Source: Actinomortierella ambigua (lineage: Eukaryota > Mortierellomycota > Mortierellomycetes > Mortierellales > Mortierellaceae). From it: a DNA stretch of 12,531 nucleotides. The notes beneath the pieces are model-generated. The model did not search any database and was not told where the DNA came from. It saw only the letters and a program-made list of their open reading frames with translations. Positions 7,801 through 12,531 of this stretch are shown here, one piece after another. Where the stretch lies: NCBI GenBank assembly GCA_016098155.1, contig JAAAJB010000745.1:2286-14816 (forward strand). Direction: 5' to 3'. The first letter of the stretch is position 1. The number at the start of each line of letters is the position of its first letter. Made by a program: the position numbers and the translations under genes.

Positions 7801-9783
7801 CACAACCACCGGCGGTGCCATCAAAGACTACTCTACACCAAATTCCAGAACCCCCATTACACCGACGCAGCTCCAGTATAGAGTCTACTTCTATCCGTCA
7901 GAGCCTACCCACAAGAGAACTTTCGCCATCCATATCGATAGAAGGCAGCCCATCTGCTTCGCGTGCATCCACGCCACCACTTTTACCACTGTCTTCACCA
8001 CATCTACGATCGCCCGCTACCACACCGACAGTGCCCCCACCTTCGGCTCATCCATCTGCTCCAAGTACACCTGGGACACCTCTAAAACAGCAACGTCCTC
8101 CTTCGGCTACTTCTGACAGTATGGGCTTGCGACGGTATACACCGATCCTTCCACGCGCGCCTGCCTCCAGGAGTATGGCCCCACCCCTTCCTCGATCCAT
8201 GATTCCTACTCCTGGTGGTAGTCCTTCTGGTGTTTCCGTGGAGAACGATCCGCAGCAGATCGCAGCCACTTTGTCTGCCAACAAGAGGGTTGACGTCAAT
8301 GTCAATAGCGCAGAAGAAGGAAGAGGAGGGTCTGGACACCAAGAGAGGGCCGCCATCATGACGCGGCGGCACAACAATGCCTTCTTTCAATTCTCAATGC
8401 AGCATCGCAAGCGATTGACTCGCGATCTGCGTCTGCCATCGCATCGGATCACGCAGATTCTTGGTACCATGTGGAAGGAGCTACCTGATGACCAGAAGCT
8501 TGTACGAATTTTTTTTTTGCCGACTTGAGTTTAAGAGGGGAGGGAACTCCTAAATGACTTGTTGTACTCCATGTTCTTACAGTTGTTGTCTCCTTACACT
8601 TTTGTAGGAATTTGAGAAGATGGCGTATCAGGAACAGCAGACGATTATGAAGGAGCAGAACGCCTACTTCAAGAAGCACGGCCTGGGCATCAAGAATGTA
8701 GGTGATAGGACATCCCAGCAATGTGTACCTCCAACATGCGCCTGACCGCTGCACCATGCTAACTAAGGTGGCCCTTTGATAAATTACTCTCTTTGCTTTC
8801 AGTACGACACCATAATGTTCGCTTTGTCTGGCCCTCCGTCAAACGCGACGCCCGAAAAGAAGAATTCTCAGGACCCCATCGAGATGAAAGATAATCAGAC
8901 ATCAACAACGACAACAACAGCAGCAGCACCGGCGTCAAAGGCAAAGACAAAGGCAAAAACAAGAGGGACTTTAACAGGATCAGCACGACCAGTGCCGCCA
9001 TCCTTGCCTCTGGGCGAACCAGAAGAAGCGTATCACAACATCCACCGGCCGAACAACAAATGGGATCGACAAACCCAGTCAGGCAAGATTGTGTTTACTG
9101 AGCCGCTGACGCTCGGCAAGCCAAGGGAGAAGAGAAAGCTAGGCGCAGGAGGTCGATCGATCCTTGAGCGGCACTCTCTTGGAGAGGGTCCTGTCTTGTT
9201 CATGCCCTCACACGACCACTACCAGCCTCTTCACCATTCGCATATGGGTCCGCCTCCACCGGCCCTTGGACCACCTAGCCGAGTCAAGGCTACCCTCACA
9301 TCAGATCCTGCTGTCAAGACTCCTTCTCAAGATCCGAACGAGGGTAGCTTTTCTCGACTTGACCTGACAGGGGGAGCAGCAATGGAGGAGCATAGGCTGA
9401 CTGGAGATGCGATGGATGGATATTCGCAAGAGAGGGAGAATACACAGCATGGAGAGCATGAGGACGACATATCTGGCTATGGTCATGTCCCAAGCACACC
9501 ATACTATTCAGGCCCGTGCTACATTCCTCCGTCACCATATCCTTTGGAGCCGTCGTTGTTGAATGACTCTGGCGACGAGGAGGAGGGGGTGGAGGATCAG
9601 GATGCGGAGAGGTATAGATACGATGACAAGGTTGGAAATTCCGGTAGTGGTGTCGAGCATGACAACGAAGCTTCAAGCACGTCTTTGGCGCGACATCGAC
9701 ACCCAGGCCCCGCTGGTGGCGAGCAGAGTCGTGGGCGAGGCGAACCCTGTAGTCAGATTCCTGTACTTGTGCAAAATGTTTAA
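4894..9783 (+). CDS. HMG-box protein with TFPT/INO80F-like N-terminal coiled coil, probable INO80-complex subunit
   Basis: Seven exons fit in phase: 4894-4998, 5510-5651, 5760-5818, 5906-5976, 6134-8501, 8608-8697 and 8803-9783 (3816 nt, 1271 residues). The start ATG lies in an AAGGAAATGTCT context. Residues 1-82 are a Pro/Ala/Ser/Thr-rich head. Residues about 83-135 form a charged coiled coil (KYRDLKKRIREIEEENDQL, then LRVERSFLFEKLDTVD) that resembles INO80-complex TFPT/INO80F-type segments. An AT-hook-like KPKGRPPGRK is at about 187-196. Residues 200-860 are low-complexity Pro/Gln/Ser/His-rich sequence. An HMG box spans about 870-942 (NAFFQFSMQHRKRL ... LGTMWKELPDDQKL ... EFEKMAY ... NAYFKKHG), split by an intron between L915 and E916. 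The tail has a basic KPREKRK and an acidic stretch. The family would act in nuclear chromatin remodelling. INO80 membership is inferred from domain type only; a general HMG-box DNA-binding protein is the alternative. Confidence 0.85.
4999..5509 (+). other. Long intron 1 of gene 3 (511 nt)
   Basis: The donor is GTAATG after Lys35. The acceptor is CAG at 5507-5509, about 60 nt after a TACTAAA-like branch site near 5443-5450. It is four to five times longer than most introns nearby. Inside it, a strong pyrimidine tract ends in AG at 5085-5086, followed by a 52-codon open stretch in matching phase that stops at 5243-5245. Confidence 0.65.
5507..5512 (+). promoter_or_regulatory. NAGNAG tandem splice acceptor of gene 3 exon 2
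   Basis: The acceptor reads CAGCAG. Use of the first AG starts exon 2 with Gln; use of the second drops that single Gln. Both keep the frame. Such tandem acceptors are a known source of one-residue protein variants. Confidence 0.55.
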
Positions 9784-9971
9784 ATTACACTCTTCAGGCC
9801 ACAACTTGCAATTTGTGACTGTCAGTCCAACAGCTCGATTGATCGCCACGTCAGAGGGAAGGGCCTGCCCTGGCACACTTTTTCGTTCATCCAAAAAGGA
9901 CCAGCTCCCAAGTCCACACTTGTCTGATCGCCTCCCATTTCCTCCCTCCTTTACACATCTCCTCCTTCATC
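9784..9971 (+). promoter_or_regulatory. Short promoter/5' leader of the p24 gene
   Basis: Only 188 nt separate the gene 3 stop from the p24 ATG, so the 3' end of one and the promoter of the other are packed together. The last 60 nt are CT-rich, as in other leaders here. A bZIP-type TGACGTGG (minus strand, 9853-9846) lies about 120 nt before the ATG. No TATA box or clear poly(A) hexamer is visible. Confidence 0.5.
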
Positions 9972-11032
9972 ATGGCATTCTACTCTTCATGGACATCCAT
10001 GGCCCTGATTGCCTTCATGGCCATCTTGTCCTTCACCTCCAAAACCGCCGAGGCATCTGCCCTCACCTACAACGTGGCTGCCCACGAACGGGCTTGCTTC
10101 TACATCTGGGCCGAAGAGGCTGGCAAGAAGGTTGCCTTCTACTTTGCTGTAAGGCCCTGACTCTATTCTCTCCAACATCATCGGCCTCCTTTCCCCTCCC
10201 TCCTCCTCCCCCTTAATTCTGGTCGACTTTTTTTTTCCATCATGGAGTCTCAAATGAGCCTGTTAATTTGGAACACCATCAAACGCCAAGCAGACGCGAA
10301 AAACCCCGCTGTTCATCACTTTGCATCGGATCAGATGATGTCACGTCACGACCAGCCTCACCATTTCATGACGCTGTTTCTTGGAGCGATGCAAAGGCCA
10401 TTGAGTGGGGTTTGACAGGAACCCGACAATTGTTAACAAACAGCGCCTGCCTCTCAGAGTACCCAAAGCGCCTTCATATGTCGTTTTAATTTTATTTGCT
10501 GATCCAAAATATCGACCCACCTTCCCCCCCCCTTCTCCCCTAGGTCCAATCTGGCGGTTCGTTCGACATTGACTACGAGGTCCGTTCACCCGAGGACAAG
10601 GTGATTCTGTCGGGTGAGAAGGAGCGCCAGGGCGACTTTGTGTTTACGGCGAACGTTGTGGGCGAGTACTCGTTCTGTTTCTCGAACGACATGTCGACGT
10701 TTGCGGAGAAGGTCATTGATTTCGAGATTACGATGGAACACGAGCGTCGCAACCTCCAGGTCTCTGAGAATGAACGTGGCCAGGGCCCCAATGCTCAGGC
10801 GTCGGCCATGGACGAGTCTGTCTTCCGCCTGTCGAACGAGCTCGGCCGCATCGATCGCATCCAAAAGTTCTTCCGGACACGTGAGAACCGCAACATGGCC
10901 ACGGTCGACAGCACCGAGAACCGCATCTTTTGGTTCTCCGTCACCGAACTCGCCATGATCGTCGCCATGAGCGCCCTCCAGGTCTTTGTCGTCCGCACCT
11001 TCTTCAGCTCCACCCGGCGATCTCACGTCTAA
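9972..11032 (+). CDS. p24 family (emp24/gp25L/GOLD) ER-Golgi cargo receptor
   Basis: Two exons, 9972-10148 and 10544-11032, join in phase 0 to give 221 residues, the usual p24 length. A signal peptide covers 1-30 (probable cleavage after ASA). A GOLD domain follows with the conserved disulfide pair C42 and C104 (ERACFY and YSFCFSN) and the typical SGGSFDIDYEV strand. A helical stretch leads to RTRENRNMATVDSTENRIFW, a membrane span at about 187-209 and a short tail RTFFSSTRRSHV. The tail has the FF pair used for COPII binding in this family, but Arg-Arg in place of a C-terminal KKXX. p24 proteins cycle between ER and Golgi as hetero-oligomers and help load cargo, including GPI-anchored proteins, into COPII vesicles. 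It most resembles the fungal subfamily often annotated as endosomal p24B/Erp-type; I do not assign a specific symbol. Confidence 0.93.
10149..10543 (+). other. Long intron of the p24 gene (395 nt)
   Basis: The donor is GTAAGG and the acceptor is CCCCTAG after a C/T-rich tract; a CTGAT branch-like motif lies near 10498-10502. The intron holds an ATG-started open frame of 57 codons at 10242-10415 and a bZIP-type site at 10341-10348. Its splice ends are well supported by protein conservation on both sides (AFYFA joined to VQSGGSF). Confidence 0.8.
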
Positions 11033-11389
11033 AAACAACAAAAAAAATTAGATGAAAAAAAATATCCAGGAACAATAGGAACCGACATTCTACAACCATA
11101 CACCACCGCCTTCTATTTACCCACAATAGTCTTTGACCTCTGTTTCAACACTCAATGAAGCATATCTGTCGTATCTGCATTGTGTCAAACAGCGATGATC
11201 ATGTCAGTTGTCGTCTCTTGTCGGCGCATGGCTATCCAGTACATTTTCTTTGATGGTATATTGAACAGGTTCTACGACAGGCGATGAATCTTGGTAGCAG
11301 TGTGTGTGGCTGTGTCAGGGAGTAGTCTGGCGAGCATATTTGCATCTACATACCCATTTTGTGGCAATGCATTTACTCGGCATCTCATT
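11033..11389. other. Convergent intergenic region between the p24 gene and the EI24-like gene
   Basis: This is a 357-nt tail-to-tail spacer. It starts with A-rich runs just after the p24 stop (11033-11070). I found no AATAAA in the + direction, no RNA gene and no convincing ORF; it should contain both 3' UTR ends. Confidence 0.55.
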
Positions 11390-12453
11390 TTACTTATGAG
11401 GACTATAAGCCGGTGGGGGCGAGGGATCACCACTGCCGCCCACGCCTGCACTGGTCGGTGGGAAGGCCTGTGGGTAAACCCCCACAGGCTGGTAAGGGGA
11501 GCCAGACTGGCTTGGCGGATTGGATGGATAACCAGAGGTCCCAGCCGCGTTGTTGAGCAATCCTGCCGTGTCCTGGTGAAGGTGTGGTTGGTTTTGCTGC
11601 TGGCGCTCTTGCTTCTCAATCTCGTCCGCCACCCAGAGGGCACAGCCGACAATATTGGTCCACATGAAGATGAGATTGGCGAATGGGACCATTTCCAGAC
11701 CTACAGCCACCGATCCAAAACTGGGAAAGGAAGGGGAGAGAGAGCAGACGTTAACACTTTTGAATGCCGTCACCAATACGCATGAGGCGTGGCGTTGGTG
11801 TCACCAAGCGTACAAATCCTTCGACATTGAACGTCTTAACAAACAAAATAGCCGTGATGATAATCGGTGAGAAGAATCCACGCCGTCATCTCTCTCTTTT
11901 TTTTTACCTGGTGTAGGACTTGCGGTTCGCCCATGCTTCACGGCGGCCGTCTGAAATAGAAATGTTACGAATGTCATTGTTGTAGTGGAAGCGACAGGCA
12001 AAGGTGAACACCCATCCGTTCAACACGGCGAAGAGTATCTGCCCAAAAACAGGGATCACGTTGACCGGCAGAGTGATGATCAACACCAAAATCTAACCAA
12101 CCAACCCCCATGTGGTTTTTGTTTCCCCACAAAAAAAAAGTATTAGGACCCGTTTGTTGCGTTAGCAAGAACATTCTTCTCCCCAAAAGGTTGTTCTCTG
12201 TCACTTCAAAATGCAAAAGTAGCTGGTAGGAAAGGGTAGGGATACCTGGAAGAAGACGACAACAAGACCGCCGTGGACGCCTCGCAAGCATTTCGCGACA
12301 TCGCTGCCTTCGCCGCGTTCAATGACATGTGCGAAACCACGCAACCGGAGAACGCGGTCAAACAGAGCGTCCTGATAAATGGGCAGCACGATCAAGTAGA
12401 ACAGGATGATCAACAGTGCAATCTCCAGCAGTACAAAGATCACCGAGACGAAC
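11390..12453 (-). CDS. EI24/RRT8 (Lds)-like multi-pass membrane protein (5'-partial)
   Basis: Three exons fit in phase: 12453-12246, 12092-11908 and 11720-11390, with introns of 153 and 187 nt, giving about 240 C-terminal residues. The upstream exon is outside the window: before 12453 lies a long CTCCTCC pyrimidine tract ending in AAAG, the mark of an acceptor, and no ATG is available. Hydrophobic spans are FVSVIFVLLEIALLIILFYL, GGLVVVFFQILVLIITLPVN, QILFAVLNGWVFTFACRF and a final one around MVPFANLIFMWTNIVGCALW. The LPVNVIPVFG...NGW pattern followed by REAWANRKSY, SFGSVAVGLEMVPFANL and ALWVADEIEK resembles the EI24-domain family that includes yeast Rrt8/Lds proteins, linked to lipid droplets and spore wall. 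The tail of about 70 residues is Gln/Pro/Ser/Gly-rich and ends PPPAYSPHK, containing a PPxY motif. The family call is from memory of the pattern and moderately sure. Confidence 0.65.
11466..11489. repeat. Perfect 9-bp inverted repeat within the EI24-like coding exon
   Basis: GCCTGTGGG at 11466-11474 and its exact complement CCCACAGGC at 11481-11489 are separated by a 6-nt loop. The element lies inside sequence coding for the Pro-rich tail, so it may be fortuitous. Confidence 0.5.
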
Positions 12454-12531
12454 CTTTGGGGAGGAGGAGGAGGAAGAGGAGGAGGGTCAAAGGTGAGAGA
12501 GAGTATGTCGGCCACCCAAAAAAAAAAAAAA

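Noticed and set aside
7150..7824. 224-codon minus-strand frame across the gene 3 linker
   Set aside because: It is antisense to the Pro/Gln-rich exon, with no domains; it is explained by codon bias of the sense strand.
8291..8298. Palindromic TGACGTCA (CRE) site
   Set aside because: It lies within a coding exon just before the HMG box and encodes Val-Asp-Val; a single 8-bp palindrome there needs no regulatory explanation.
9563..10216. 217-codon + strand frame bridging gene 3 and the p24 gene
   Set aside because: It overlaps both real genes out of frame and crosses the p24 start and donor site; the product has no family resemblance.

Overview
The window is a gene-dense piece of a filamentous-fungal nuclear genome. 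It is eukaryotic because every multi-exon gene needs GT...AG introns of about 90-190 nt (a few longer) with branch sites such as TACTAAC or CTAAC, pyrimidine-rich acceptors, and matching codon phase on both sides. The protein types and intron style look most like an early-diverging fungus (Mucoromycota/Mortierellomycotina). That placement is an inference from style, not from a database match.

Layout from left to right: (1) + strand, up to 1314: the 3' part of a Ser/Thr-rich, mucin-like, probably GPI-anchored cell-surface protein whose signal-peptide exon probably lies left of the window. (2) - strand, 4066 to 1586: a four-exon gene for an unrecognised 713-residue protein with two membrane spans, a lumenal/extracellular domain of about 225 residues, and a long cytosolic tail with a coiled coil and poly-Gln. 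(3) 4067-4893: an 827-nt divergent promoter region. (4) + strand, 4894-9783: a seven-exon gene for a 1271-residue chromatin protein with an N-terminal TFPT/INO80F-like coiled coil, an AT-hook-like motif, a very long Pro/Gln/Ser/His-rich linker and an HMG box, probably an INO80-complex subunit. (5) + strand, 9972-11032: a two-exon p24 (emp24/GOLD) ER-Golgi cargo receptor of 221 residues. (6) - strand, 12453 to 11390: the last three exons of an EI24/RRT8-like multi-pass membrane protein ending in a PPAY motif; its 5' end is outside the window.

These look like ordinary neighbouring housekeeping and surface genes, not a cluster or a mobile element. No tRNA, rRNA, transposon, CRISPR or viral sequence was seen. 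One loose functional link is that p24 receptors are known to export GPI-anchored proteins, and gene 1 looks like such a cargo, but nothing shows they are co-regulated. The points most worth a second look are the domain combination in the HMG-box gene, the unrecognised two-span membrane protein with a (GA)17 microsatellite serving as a splice pyrimidine tract, two TGACGTG(G/A) bZIP-type sites around p24 exon 1, and two long introns with exon-like or ORF content.
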